Part shown: positions 39,801-54,800 of the stretch, one piece after another
Layout: every line of letters starts with the position of its first letter
Position numbering within the stretch: position 1 is the stretch's first letter
From: Antedon mediterranea
Taxonomy: Eukaryota > Echinodermata > Crinoidea > Comatulida > Antedonidae
Length of the DNA: 64,000 nt
Direction of reading: 5' to 3'
NCBI RefSeq assembly: GCF_964355755.1
Contig: NC_092672.1
Location: 19,900,501 to 19,964,500 of the forward strand
Notes under the pieces: generated by a model
Told to the model about the DNA's origin: nothing
The model's database searches: none
Seen by the model: only the letters and a program-made list of their open reading frames with translations
Made by a program: the position numbers and the translations under genes

Positions 39801-42800
39801 GCAATAATGTCAACAGTATACTATTTGAAAATCACAAAATAAAAAGATCAACTTTAAAGATTTTGTAAAGCTTAATATTTGTTAACAGAATGTCAAACTT
39901 TTATTTATCCACAAAATATCAAAGATTAAAAATAAACTTTAAAAATGTTAAAACAGTGATCGTGCCTTAAGTTGCAAAGTTCAAAAGGATGAACTAAATC
40001 ACCTAATAAAAACCTTAAAAGAGGCTACGAGGATGCTTGTTTTTATTGTCATTATTGAATAAATGTTATTGAATTGAAATTAAATTGAATTGAATTCACA
40101 GCCTACACATATAATAATATACAAATAATGAATGTTTATGAGTGTAATGGTACAAATAATGGCACGAGGTCAATGATGAAAGGTTATATATCAGCGAGGC
40201 GACAGCGCAATGTTGTGTCTTGATCTAACCGGGTACCCATTTTATACACATGGGTGGAGAGAGGCAAACGTAAGTAAAGTACCTTGCCTATTAGATACAA
40301 GCAATGCGGCGAGAGTTGGATTCGAACCTCGATCTCATGATCAGTAGTCGAATGTCCAACACACTGCGCCACACGCCCTCACGAGGTATTATATAATATA
40401 CAATAATAACAAAATATGATATTTTAATTAAGTTGAAAATGAAAAACTACAATGTGTATTCCCTTTGCGTACTGTACACCCATTTTTTATTGTTGCAAAG
40501 TTTCAAAATGACGCAATGAACTTTACTGCGTCCATTGGATTGAATGTTAAATCGACCAAATATAAGTCCTGATAATGAACAGAACAGAGTATGCTCAGTA
40601 TATTGAATAGAACAGAGTCTACTCAGTATAATGAACAGAACAGAGTATGCTCAGTATAATGTGCATAAGCATGCGCAGATTAATATTTTGTGTAGATTAC
40701 CGTATCCTTTCATCTACCGTCCACCTTCGTCTACCGTCCTGTCATAAAGTCGCTAGTAGGTTTTATTGTAAATTCAGTGAAATCAAATTTTAACAGCACA
40801 ACACATGCAACAGCTATACTAAATAGTAGTACTAATTATTGTCAGTATTTTCATTTCTATTGTAAATAAATAGTCAACAGATACCTCTTAGAATCAGGCT
40901 TCTGAGTCATGTCAGGCATACATTCTACTCATTCACTCTTTATCAAAATTTGGGATTTTTAAAATGCCTTTCTTAATTTCCATCATATATATTCATTTAT
41001 GACTGACAATTTTATTCTTATAGGTTCATTCTACTGTAAAACAATAATAGTCTCTTTTTCATTACATTCAGCCTCTTACATTAACATTCAAATTAATTCA
41101 GAATAAATACATTTGGATGATGAAGCCTAAAAAAATACAGAATAACTAAAATACAAATAAATTTTGATTTTCATTATACATTACTTATTATACTCCATTT
41201 TATAGGTATAAAACATACAGTGCTATAGTTAATAGTCAAACAGAAATAAAACTTTGTTTAATTTGGTTGCCAGCGCAATGTAGTCGCTACGCAAGTGAGT
41301 TGACCAATAACAAGCAACAGTTCGTATAATCCATCACATCGTGATTGGTCAATTTGCTTGATTTAATTTACACAAAAATTGGATAGACTACAGACAAATG
41401 GACAGACTAAATGTTGGGACAAACAAACTTATTACATGCAATTATTACTCAGTAATTTGATTTACAATTGTAGATAATATATTGATATTCATTTGTAGCT
41501 ATACACTAGGCTTCATTATCTTAAGATTATTAGAGTATGCGTAACAGCAGTTGATCATACGCACTGTTTATATTTTGTGTGGTGTAGTAGGTACAGGGGT
41601 AGTCCTATGCTACAGCAGTATATCATAATTACTGTTTATATTTTATGTGGTGTAGTAGGTACAGGGGTACGGTAGTCCTATGCTACAGCAGTATGATCAT
41701 AATCACTATAGGGCTGGAAGTCATTCAAATATATAGGGTTGTAATTGTATTAAACTACTGTGGAGTAGGGAATAGGGCAAAACATCTGACCAATTATTAA
41801 TTCTCTATTAAATAAATGTCATGAAAACTATAGCGCTTAGATTGCTTAGTGCTTGAAGTTGCTTGTTGGTATGACAACTACAACTAATGCAGACCCTGCA
41901 ATGTATCTGTCTCAGAATATCCTTGTTTAATCAATCTTTTTAAAACTTTTTTAATCATTACATTAGTAATGCTAATTTTAATACACTATTATAATATTAT
42001 TGAATGCATTTCATGCATTTCTCATTTGTTTCATGCTGCACAATTTTGATGTGTCAGGCATGTTTCTGATGGTAATGGTATCTTGGACGTTGTGTGAATG
42101 GATAAAAGGCAAACAACTTTGGGGAATACATTTTTGTTTATACTGATGTTGTCACAACATTTTGTAGTTTTTCTGATTTCAGGATATGTTATTTGTAAAG
42201 TAATGGCATAAAATTTTAACTGAATTCAAATTGAATCAAATATTAAACTTCTTCTTCTACTAAAATGTAGAGTAGACATTACTCTATACATTGATATAAA
42301 GAATTAAATGTTTGAACAAGAAAAACTGTACTTATTGTTATTTTTGATCATACCCTACCTAAAATTGTTTAATAATCTAGAGCTCAGTGTTTTGTTAACT
42401 TGTGTTCTACATATTCATAGCTATAAACATGTGCATAATGATACATAAATGAATCAGAGTATAGGCCTACCTATCATATATTATATATATATATGTGAGA
42501 ATTTTATATAAATCATACTTTAAATTATAGAAACAGTGCTCATATTCGGAACATGATCTCATAATCGCGTCGAGCATAGCTCATTGGCGAAAGTTCCATA
42601 CTTTTTAGTTGTATGAAATAATGTGTCTGGCGGGATTCGAACATGCAACCTCTCTCTTACAGGGCGAGTATCATACCACTAGACCACAGAGTCATATATG
42701 GTATTTTCACAGATTTTCACCCACCAGATACATTCTCTCAATCTCATACAACAAATGATATGGACATGTTCATTATTTAAAGATGTATTGTCCCCCTGAA

Positions 42801-45800
42801 CAAATTTTTTACATTTTTTTGTTGATTATGCCATTTTAATATCATATAATAGTTATCCACTTTGACCAAAACTTGGATTGGAAAAAAAATTATTTACCTG
42901 AAAAAACTGTAATTGAAAGCAAAGTCAAATTGCCTGCCATACCAATGGATTTTTGGTTTGGTGTCGTTTTAGTGAAACATGATTTTTTCTTCGTTTTTTT
43001 TCTACGCAATTGATTAACTTGATTAAAACTACAAATAACCTATGAAAGTCTGATGTAATTAATCTTCATTTTTCATGTTTTTGGGGGACAATACATCTTT
43101 AAAAAAACATAACCCTAATGTCCTTGTTCTACATGGAACCCCCGCAGTTTAAACGCGGACAAAACACACAGAAGAATAGCTTCTCTTTGTTGAGCTATAC
43201 TTGCTCACTTTATTTCTTTCCATCCGTTCATCCGGTAAACTAAAATAAAAACAAACAGAGAAACAATTTGACACGGCGCCATGAAGCACGTCTCTAATGT
43301 ATACTACGGCTTATCATACATAATTCGTCGTTAACATGGGCATACTATCATCATTATGTCTATCAAACCTAACTAATTCATAAGTAAATAATAATATAAG
43401 ATTGTCTCCACACGGAGCATTAAAGGTGTACAACAACGTTAATACAACGTATCGCCTATTGTGCACAGCTCTCATACCATGAACAGTGACTACAAGACAA
43501 CAAACCGTGACTAGCCTAATTTACATATCAAGGTATCAAGGTGCGATGTACATACATAACATGACTCCCTGCAAAGATAAATTATGAAACTGACAGTATC
43601 ATCACTTTTGCTTTGCATACACAACAATAGTGGCTCCTTGACGGGGAATTGATTACAATAATACTAACTACTGACATTCAATGATTGAGGTTTCTCCTTC
43701 ATCTAATGTTCAAGCAGTATTGTTATAATTTTTTTTTATTGAGAATTGTCCTATAATTTCACACATAAATTAATTATTCCCTCAGATTTGGAATCAAAAT
43801 AAAATGTACATTGACTTAGTAATGTATTTAATAATTGCCCTGATTTAATGCACAACTATTAATTTAGATTGTATACTAACTTTTTCTTTTATCCAAATGT
43901 ACATGAAAAACATAAGCACTCATTTTGAGGACTTGTGATGAGTTGAAAAACAAATAACAATATTATCATCAAGTTAAAGTTCAATACAATTTTTAGTCGC
44001 GTGGACGCGACTCTATAGTTCACTATGTCGGTTGGTCGGTCTGTCTGTCGTTTTAGCACGCGACTTATGGCTGTTGGCCTTGTTTTCGTAATAGTTAAAT
44101 GAATACAAAACAGAAAATATATGCAAGTTACACAATTTGTTTAAAAAGTAGCATGAAAACATATAAAATAAAATACATGATTAAAGGTAATGACCATAGG
44201 AACCAGAACTTAAAATAAATAAATAAAATCAACAGCAATATAGAAAATATAGCATATTATTTTCATCAGAAAAATTATTATATAAAAGTTTTTCTAATTA
44301 GAAACAATGGTTAAATCAAGACTATTCCACTTATATTTGAGGTAAAACATAATTTTTTGTTTAAAATAATTGCCAAACTCTGCAATCCTCAAAAAAACAT
44401 AGCAAACCTCATTTAACCAACAAAAAAGTGATTGAATCAGTAGTGTACAACTCACTTGGTTTGTCAATTAACATGTAAATATATTTTTGTTAAATACTTA
44501 AATTTGTGGTTAAGCATCATTTTTGGGTTTAAAAAATAATTTCTAAACCTTCACTCTCGAATTAGAGGGGGCGTAATCACCAGCCCAAACAATGTTACAG
44601 TACTGTATAAGTAAAACATTTTATTTTACTTTCTTTAGAATACTAATAAATTTAGATATTTTATTTGATAAAAATTGTTGGCAGCCAATAATCCAATTAA
44701 AAGACCAAGGAATGCTTCACTTATTAATTTTCCATTACAAAAATATAACAATTGTTGTGTGTAAGTTTATATAAATACAATTTGTTTTAGCCGTATTAAT
44801 TAATAATTGGTTTGTATTGAACCATTCACTAGCTTACTTAACTCTAAATTTAAAAAGTTTAACAATACATCAATATTGATATAAAGTTGTATATAGCGAA
44901 ACAACTTGAAAATATCATGGATAACAACATCAAAAGTTTTTTGATAAATCTAGAAAAGTACTTAATAAAATTAATTGTTTTTAAATGCAGTATTAACAGA
45001 ATTAGAGAGTTTAGGAAAGGCATGACAAGTGGTATGGTATGCATACATATTTCAATATTTTTTTTTAAATGATTAAAATTAAGATTGGTAAATATTAAAA
45101 TATAAAGTAGCCTACTGTATATCCGTTTTGAAATACAAGATTAACTTAAAATTGTAATATGATTAGGTAAATAACCCATCATGAATGATTAATTAATGGC
45201 GTATGTGAGATGGCTTATAATTAAGGAGCAACCTTTTTAAGAATCATGCTCTAAACCTTTACTAGAATTAATTACTAATTATATTAAGCACTTCTGTTTC
45301 AGATATAAATGAGAGGCTTTATGGGAGGTAGTAATTAAGAGATTAGGTCTTTGGTATTTTTAGGTTAGAATTACAGAGTTTTACACATTTTTGAAAAATA
45401 ATTTAATTACATTCTGGCTAATTATATTTGTATCATAAAAATATTCATCAATCATTTTTTAAACATGAGGTGTATTTTTACTTTCTTTACCGGGATTAAT
45501 TACAGAATGTATTACTTCTCATTTGTTATGTTACATTTAATCTGATTGAATTTAGTTTTGTAGCATTTTTTTCTTTGAGAGTGCAGTAATATTGTTGCTA
45601 TACTTTTTATATCTTGAGATATTTGAACATTTATGAATTTGTTAAAGTTTATGCTTACAGTATGTTTACTAACTTTGTTTAGATGGTGTAGGTAGAGTGG
45701 TGTCATCCATAGTTGTTTTAGTGTTTGGGTTTTTTTTTCTTGAACTGCAAAAAGTATATAAAAAAATGTATCCAACATTAGAATTAACTGTATAGTTTAA

Positions 45801-48800
45801 ACGAATCAGTTTGAGAAAGATCAAAGCAAAATGCCCCTACATCTCTATATGTGCGAAAAGGTTAAAAACCCCTTAATGCAGGCTACCGTTAAACCACCTC
45901 TGGGCCTAATAAAATTGCAGTACTATTACCGTCACGGTCGTACTGTAAGCCATGATCTGTGTGAAGAGTCCACGATATAAGGCCTGCTTATGCAGCGAAG
46001 CATTGATAAATTCGGGACATTTTACTTGATTGAGAAAGACTGTGGCAATTATTTTATGCCAAATTATTAGATTATATCAATATATATTTTTTTAGGTTAA
46101 ATAATACAATGGAAGAATACGGGCAATAATAATAAAAATATAACAGATGTTGGTCCAAAGATTATTTAACTTGCTGTAACGTACGTAAGCCTATAGGCCC
46201 TAGTTAGCATAGTTCTAGCGGGAATATCCTCTGGTGTGCGCGCCTGGTGCTAGCTTTTAACAGCTTCTGATAATTAAATTGGCGTCTATTTGTAGGCCTA
46301 ATAGAATTTGTTTCTGTATAATGGCCATCACGATCGGGCAGTTAGTAGCACGGAGTGGTGATGGGCAAAAATATAGGTTTTATGCATCATAATAAAAACC
46401 AATAAAACTAAACGACGGACACACCAAACCACATCAGTAAACATGTGCGCGCATGGCATGTTTCGTCGGCAGTGCCCTCCATTTTTTTTTCTAAAAAGTG
46501 CGACCTCTATTTTATGAAGACAGTAATCTTTAAATATTGCGCCTTTTCACTGTGGCCTTTCACACAGAAAATGGTAAAATAACGGCAATAATACCGGCTT
46601 GCTTACTGGGATATTGCCGCAATTCTATGTGAAATAGGCTTAATTCAGTCTGAATGGTCAGGAACGTCAACCATAATCAATTATTTTTTAAATAGGTAAA
46701 CGATCAGAGATGTCTGAATTGTAATACCCGATAAAATATCAAAATTGGTAGGCCTATTGTTTGTTTAAAAATAATCAATAAGTTCTGCATTAGTTTTTGT
46801 AATTCTCGTTGGTTTAGAAATCGTAGGGAAAAAAGTACAATAGTTGATATTGATGATATAAAACAATTATTAAATAGATTATGCTTATTAAATTTGATTA
46901 AAAAACAATTAATTTATAATAACCGCAAAATGTTCTATGTTATTAGGTTTCAGTTGACTTGTAAATAAAGCCAATTATAGAATTCTTTTTTGTTTAATGA
47001 TTTATAAAAAGCGAATCTCATATAGTTCTTTTGTCAATAATAACTCTGGTTATATTTTGTAATAAAAAAAATCAATAATTGTGTTCTGAAATGTTCATAA
47101 CAGTTTTATTAAATACATTCATATGACAAAGGTGGTGATTTGATTAGAATTTCTGAATCATAAACTATCAATTGTACATTGTACCTACCTACTGTAAGTC
47201 ATGACCAACATATAGTATATGTTTAAAGATTACCATTTTTAATCATTTTCCTTCGTTAAATGCTTTTTCTGGATGTCGGCAGCCGGCATAAAAGTTTGTT
47301 GCCTTCATAGCCTTAGCTTTTCGAATTACAATGGATCTCTGCGGCTGCGCCTATAAATGATAATGTGTCTTAGGCATACTGTAGATCTTCACCTTGATTT
47401 TTCCAGTTCAGTGTGCATTTTCAATTGAAATATTATTTAAGCCAAGATCAGTTTTAAATATGTGCTTTACAAGTTACATTGGATCTTTTCCTTGATGTCA
47501 CCAAATCTTAGGCTGTAGCTTCTAGAATGCCTTTCAACTCGTAGCAATTCAGCTTCCATGTACAGTAGCTATTGTATCCTGATCCTGTTTAGATTTGATG
47601 TTTCACACATTCATAGTCAAACTATCCGTTGTAGCTTTAAATTTATCCTTAGTTTTATTTTGAAGTTTCATAACATTTCTGTTTAGCAATGCTTGTTAGC
47701 CTTGCTTTAGTGATGCTTTTTCCTTGTCAATCCTAGTATTTATGTCAGCTGCTAAGCTACTCATTTCACTATTCAATGCATTCATTCAACATATTTTTTA
47801 TTCATAGCCCCGTTCATAGCATGTTCAGTAGGCTCAGTTTTCTTGTATTCATAGTTCCAGATAAAGCACTATTAATTGGTTATGGAATACTCAGGCTTAT
47901 ATTCTCAGTGTAATGACTTTAGACTTGCAAAATGATCAACTGTTGGGAATTAAATATTATGCAGAGCATTATATGTCTTCACTCAGAGATGTCCATAGCA
48001 CTTTAATTTTACTGTAAATAAGAATTTGAGTTCTCTACACTAAGGTTATTCACATGACAGTATGTAATAGTGATATGTAAAAGGAATTTAATAATAAATC
48101 ATAATCATCAGAAATATAAAAATTTATTTAATTAATACAAATTGTTTAATACAATTTAAAATATTTAATATTCCTAGAGTATTATCACAAATAGATAATC
48201 ATTTCAATTTGTAGCATTCAAAATACAGTAGGAAGGTTAGTTTATAATTTTATAATTGTATTACTCGATGGGTAGACACCCCAACAATTTAATTTTGTTT
48301 AACTCCATCTTTGGTATTCTTTGAAAATTACTTTTTTTTTTGCAATGAGCTTGCCTGAATCTTCGACTGTCTGATGTTTTCAATTCTCCTTTTCCTTCCT
48401 TTTTATTTGGATATAATATCATATTTTGTATCATCTTCTTCCCAACTTTTTTATTATTTTTTTCTGAGAGCCTAGGCGTAAAGTTTTTAAACTTATATAG
48501 GTTTCCTTCCACACTATGTTTTTTGTTGGTTATTATTACAAGTGTTTATATAATTATTATTTTATGTATTTTTAATATATGTATGGAGAACATTTATTGA
48601 ATATTTATTTATTGAATATTGAACAAATCAAATCAAATAAAAAAAATCATAATATAATAATGTTGTGTATGTATGCTAACAATGCCTTAGTAAACATGTT
48701 GTATATGAATACCATTGGGCTACTGGATTAAATTTTGGTTTATATCTAGTAGGAATACAATTAATGTGCATTACTAGAGTAAGCTAAGCTAGTGGCATGT

Positions 48801-51800
48801 TTTGAAATTAAAATGACCATTTTGATTAACTGACATTATATAAATGAAAGTTAAACTATTTTTTAATAAATAATAGTGAGTATACGTGTACTCTTTACAA
48901 TACATATTGTGGATTGAATTGTGTCTTGTTGTGAATGAATGATTTTTGGTCTTTATTTAAATATTATATGGTCAAATATATTATGAAGATTGTAGATTTA
49001 TGACAACTACTGTATTACATATTACTGATTAACTTGTATTAATCATGTCATTGAACGAATGAACAAAAGTGCTGGTTCAAACCACAAAAGAGAGAAACAA
49101 AAGACAGTGCTAGAACCCTGGTGCATTTAACATTGTGTATAAGAGAATGACAAAGTGCATAAAGTATAAAAGTATGAAAGAGTATAAGAGCATGATGTCA
49201 ATACAGAGAAGAGATTAGTGGCTTTCTGTAGTGTGCAACGCCCTTTTCATTAATTAGGTACGTCTGTTAATAGAGCATTGTCACACATTGCATACAAAAA
49301 CAAGTCATGATATTATGTTATGCTCACAAAACTGAAGTCCGGAAACAATGCACAAAAAACTTCATTACTTTCCACGGAGTTTTCAATGATTGGTGAATGA
49401 TCAGTAACTGAGTTATGATAAGCAAATTGTGAACCTCTATTGGTTTGTGTTACTGGATGTACTATGATGGCCATTGAAAGACTGATTTGTGGACTATGAT
49501 ATATTTTAGTATTACTTGTTTGGACTGTGTTATACTAAGTGTTTACATATTTACTATTATATTTATGTCAACTTCATTACTGCTTACTTGATGCAATAAA
49601 GGAAATAAATAAATAAATAAAATAAATTCAGAAGAACATCAAACATATATTTATGAATAAAACTGAAAAAATGAATTAGTAGTTTCTATAATTATTAAAT
49701 TGCTTTAAAAAAAATAATTTGGGATTTACACTACCCATCTAAATATACATACACCTTAATCTGAATACCTTATCCAACATGATTACAGTGTTTAAACAGC
49801 GAATAATACTATGCCTTTGTAGATTCATTCCATAACATAGTTTCATTCCATAAAAACTACAATAGTAACATTATCATATAACCTATATAACCTACCACTT
49901 TTAATAATATAATAAACTGAATGCTATCATCTATTTTTTAAAACTATTTAATACACAAAACATCTACCCATCTATGATAATGCAGCATGTCAATCACGGC
50001 TAAAGACACCCTTGTAAACCTTTGTCTTATTATCAAATGCCTTCCAACACAATGCTGCTCAGACACCACCTATATTATTCTATTGAGTTCGCTAGATCAT
50101 CATATAAAAGTGCATTATGATGGGATCAGATCATTTTTATATTGTCCTTTATTAATAATTATAATATTGACAACCAATCTTATGTTTGTTCATGGTTGTG
50201 CAGAGCGATGATAATACAATTGTCACAGCTTGAATAAGGTGACAGGGAGAAAATTAAATGAACACTTTCTCAATAATATTTCTCTGCTCAAATGCTGGAT
50301 TGTACTGAGTTTTTAATAGTAACTGTGTCCATATAATTTATTGTTTGTCAAGTAGGTCTTTTACCACACTGATGTTTAATGTGAAATGGTTAAATGTATT
50401 CAGAGTGAGATCTGACAATGTAAATTATCTTAATTAAAATCATTTACATTAAAAACTTTCAATTGTATTTATATTATATTTTATTAATTTTAAGTGCTGT
50501 TTTTAAAATACAATCGCAGTCTACCAAATCATGGAGCTATAAAGCTCAATGAGACTAAAAACTGTTAACTTATGATGTACACAGCCTATTTAATAGTATA
50601 CTTAGTTATTTAGAGAAATTTATAAAACTTCATCAGAGGTTTTAGAATGGTCATATCAGTTGTATTTTGATTATTTATACTACTATAACAATATATGTTC
50701 ACATTTTGTAGTAATACACTACCAACATGTATACAGTAGATAGTATTTACAATACCCATCTGAAAAATTATACTACACCTTAATCTGAATACCTTATCCA
50801 ACCTGAATACAGCATTTATACAGTGAATACTGTTTTGTAGTTCATTCCATAAAACCACAATTAACATTATTGAATAAATAGTCATAAAATTAAATCTTCT
50901 TTATTTTAATAGATTCATCTCTTTGTTTTCTTTTGAAAAAGATTTTAAAACACCAAAAAAAAAACCCCCCAAAATAAATATCTACCCTGTATGTGATGAT
51001 ACACATGGGGTCAAATCATTTTTCTATTCGACCTATACGCTCCCCTTCACTATCTACATCCGTCGCTAGGACAGAATAATCTGGATTTTTTTTGTTTTAC
51101 ATTAATCCAAGTTAATCAACTACCACACTTTATTTCAAAAGATAACATTTTTTAGCATAATTATTTTTTTGTAAAATGGCTGCATAATTAGTTATCCACA
51201 CCTTGGCGGATAACTCCTTGTGATTGTATAAAATCATCATCAACTTTTTTTATCTGTATTATTCTTCTTTCATTCCACATTTCATAACTTCGTAAAGTTG
51301 TGCACCTACTATTTTTTTAAAACTTTGCGCAACATGACTTGCGAGCGATTTTATGAATTTAAATGATTGATCATAGATTAAAAACCAAATGTCATTTTGT
51401 ATTGACACTTTTTTAATTTAAGTCATATCAACATATCATATCATATCTTTCTGTGGATTAAAAATGGCATGTTTCACACAAAGTTACGCGCACAAGATTT
51501 TTCTTACAACCAACACCTGCACTTGCTGTAACTAGTAATGCATATTCTAAGTTTGTAAACTTAATTCTCTTGAATTTTTCATTATAAGCCTTAAAAGAAT
51601 TGAAAAGTCAATTAAACCATATCAACTTTTATTTTAATGACTTACTGATTTTGATTTTAAATGCATTATGGCTACTCATACATGCTGATTGCCTTCTTAA
51701 CCCTATTTCACATTGACTATTCTTGTTATTGTACAATTTACTAAATGTTTTAATTTACTTAATTAACTTCCCACTAACCTTAATCAATAATCACCTTGAC

Positions 51801-54800
51801 AAATTTCAATATAAATTTACCTCCTGGTTCATCTTGTTTTTCATCACTGTTTTATGTATGTTCACGTTTTTTCCCCTTGTACTCTATACGCACAAACATA
51901 CTTTGCCTATTATATTATTCTTAATGTATTATAGTATAAGCCCATGGAGTAATTTATAATTCTTCCGTAAGCTTCCTAATTACATGTAAAGATAATAACA
52001 TCGTCACATTTTGTATCTTATTTGTTTTGGGTATTTCAGTTATAAACGGCTACTACTGTAGGAAACATTTTTTTGTACTGTACAGTAATTATTAATTTAA
52101 ATAATAATATTTTTTATTTGCATACCATCAATTTCAAAATTCTTTTCAATTCAGTATGTTCTAGCAATACTTTCGAATTTGTAAATAATGTGTACTTGCT
52201 TTTTTAACTTCAAATTACGGACGATATACCTAAAGTGTATTTAAAATATACAGTAGTGTAAAATATTCTGTATTTATTTTTGTTACAATGAAAGTTACTG
52301 CCCGTAAACATTCATACATAGCCTACTTTAAAACATAGAAAATTAGATTTCAATTGCAACTCTTGCATTTTTAAGTTTAACTACGTCAACCTTGAAATCT
52401 GTTCGTCTGTAGGGCTCACACAAAGACGGGTGCTGATGCTAGTAATTTATATGATCAGATCATTTGATATCTGCTGCTGCAGTTGAGATTCATACACTTT
52501 AAAGTAAAGTTTGATTTTATGTGATCACATCATTTCCCTATTATCATTTGATTTATAATTTTAGTTGTAATTTTGTTGTTGTCGTCGTGGTTTATGTTTG
52601 TGAAACTAAACAAGATGAACGGATTAAAGAATAAAACATCTTACAATGTTTCTATGTTGTGCAGTGAAAATAAACTCTTTCAGTGCAATATTATAGAAAC
52701 TATTTTTATCAAGAAAGAGACCATGCCCCGCTTTAAATAGAGATGCGGTTATGTCAGGGAAAGAGAAAGAGCTTTCCATAATGTATGAAGCTCATCTGAA
52801 AACACTGTTTTCATCAAGGTCAAATATGCATAAGTTAGAACTCAGAATTAGAATGCTCAGGATATTAATGAGTATCACTGAAATATTTATTAATAAATAC
52901 AAATGTTGTTGAATTGTGTTATCCTAATGTCTACTACCAACCTTCATTCAAAATCAATAATTTTTTTAGGTAGATCAAGATCAAATATAGTTCTGACTTG
53001 TTAATGGTCACATGACAGTATACTGTAGTTTATTGGGCTTGCCAGTGATAATGACAAAATATTTATTATTTTGGTCTACTATTACAGTAACACTTTTTAT
53101 CAATTAATGATATAACATATCAGTGCAACGTCCACTATTATATTTTAAAAAATGAACAAAAATATATATATGTTGATTTTTATATTGGAACTGAGAAAGG
53201 CATTTATTCCTGATCTAAATTATTTTCACTTTGGGATATTTTTGTAAATTACAACTTTCATAAAAAAATATCATTAAAACATAGTATAAATATGCACATG
53301 GTATAAATATAGAATTTGTAAAATGCATCAGAGGTCGTACATTTACAAAATAAAAAAAAAAAGGAATTTACATATTTATTTTTATACAGAGGTATAAGTG
53401 AGTGGCACTTAGTCAGTGTAACTCTTTTTTTTCTGCTATAAATGAGTTAGGAATAACATTGTCATGTGACAGAATACCAATGTAACATTTTTTTCTTTAA
53501 AATCAGTATTTTAACACCTGATGATTATGACCTCTTTCCAGAATGGAAACACTCCACTTCATATACATCTGGCTCAAAGGAATCCTACATTAGAAATGGT
53601 GACCTGTCTCATAAATAAGGGAGCGTCAGTGACATCACAAAATAAGGTAATATATATACAGACAATTTTCAGTAATACTGTATGGCAACAATCTTTCACC
53701 TACTCTAGTACATTATTCTATTCTTTTTTTTCTTTTTTTATATCTGGTTCATCATATAATTAATAATAATGATAATTATTATTAAATTGTGTGATTTTTG
53801 GTAGACCTATTTAAAAAACCATTCCTTCAAAGATGCCAATATCTACTATCACAGCGATTTTAAACTGATAGGAAGATTGTGGGTTGTATAATTTATGCTG
53901 AGATTGGACCTAACGGATATTTTGACGACATGAAGTAATGGCAGTGGGTAGAGGGAATGTGCCCGGCTTCATATAAGTTATTTAATAAGGGCGTTTAATC
54001 CTATAACCTATGCGCTTCATTATTTTACTCTGTAGCCATCTGTATTTCAATACTGATCTACACATGCGCACAGCTCGAATCTGAATTAAATGAAAGAAAG
54101 AATATTTTCCATAATTTGTTATCCAATGAACCATATCTTTTTTTAACTTTGCTAAATGTTGTCCCAATTCAATCTGTTTCATAAGTAAATGTTATTTTTT
54201 TAACAGATGTCAGGATTATTCTAAATGTGTAATTCAACCTAGAAATTGACATTGAAATCTAAATCATTCAGTTAAATAACTTATAAAGAGCAGACCTCCC
54301 AACTATGCTGATAATGGCGAAAGCAATTTTGAATATACTGATATTTCTAATCTCTATTAAGAATCTAGATAAGAAGAAAAAGAAAATATGCTAAATATCC
54401 GCACAACGTTAGTAATAAATTCATGTATTGTTTAATAATTAAAATATTTGTATTTTCCGCCATTTGGCATACCCATATTTACTACTATAAATACCAAAAC
54501 CTTTACATTTTTAGTAGCGCCCTTTATGGTCTAATGTATTTTTCAAAATATTATAGCCCCCTGTATAGTTTTGACATGATTTCATAAAACCTCCCAATGT
54601 ATCATTTGATTTGTTGAGAGGTGACAAACTTAAAACAGCCGATTATATAAACTGAATAACAATGTATTTTACTTTACTGTTAGTGTATTGTCAGTTATAG
54701 GCCTTTTGTCTACCAAATCATGGAGCTATAAAGCTCAATGAGACTAAAAACTGTTAACTTATGATGTACACAGCCTATTTAATACTTAGTTGAAATGCCA

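Larger units (their letters stand above)
43669..48897. repeat. Large duplicated block S1, copy B
   Basis: Matches 21348-25057 but is 1.5 kb longer through insertions: a GTCGGT repeat (43995-44088), ~480 bp near 44960-45440 and ~790 bp at 45848-46637. Non-coding as far as can be seen, except the open frame at 48261-48545. Confidence 0.85.
31880..53541 (+). other. Intron 5, 21.7 kb
   Basis: The largest intron. It holds a direct repeat pair (32405-33390), a TIR element, several SINEs and MITEs, copy B of block S1 and most of the first unit of the tandem duplication. The stretches 31,880-32,400, 33,400-34,730, 36,780-38,400 and 48,900-50,500 show nothing I recognise, apart from an (AAAT)n tail near 49,600 that looks like a retrotransposon 3' end. 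Confidence 0.6.

Noticed and set aside
43118-43663. Possible solo LTR (starts TGTCC, ends near TTACA) absent from copy A
   Set aside because: No matching target duplication, no primer-binding site or polypurine tract, and no second copy in the window. Left unassigned.
18475-53646. Idea that blocks A and B are parts of one old duplication that also produced exons 5 and 6
   Set aside because: Block copies are roughly 85-92 percent identical whereas exons 5 and 6 have diverged almost completely, so the exon pair is far older than the block duplication.
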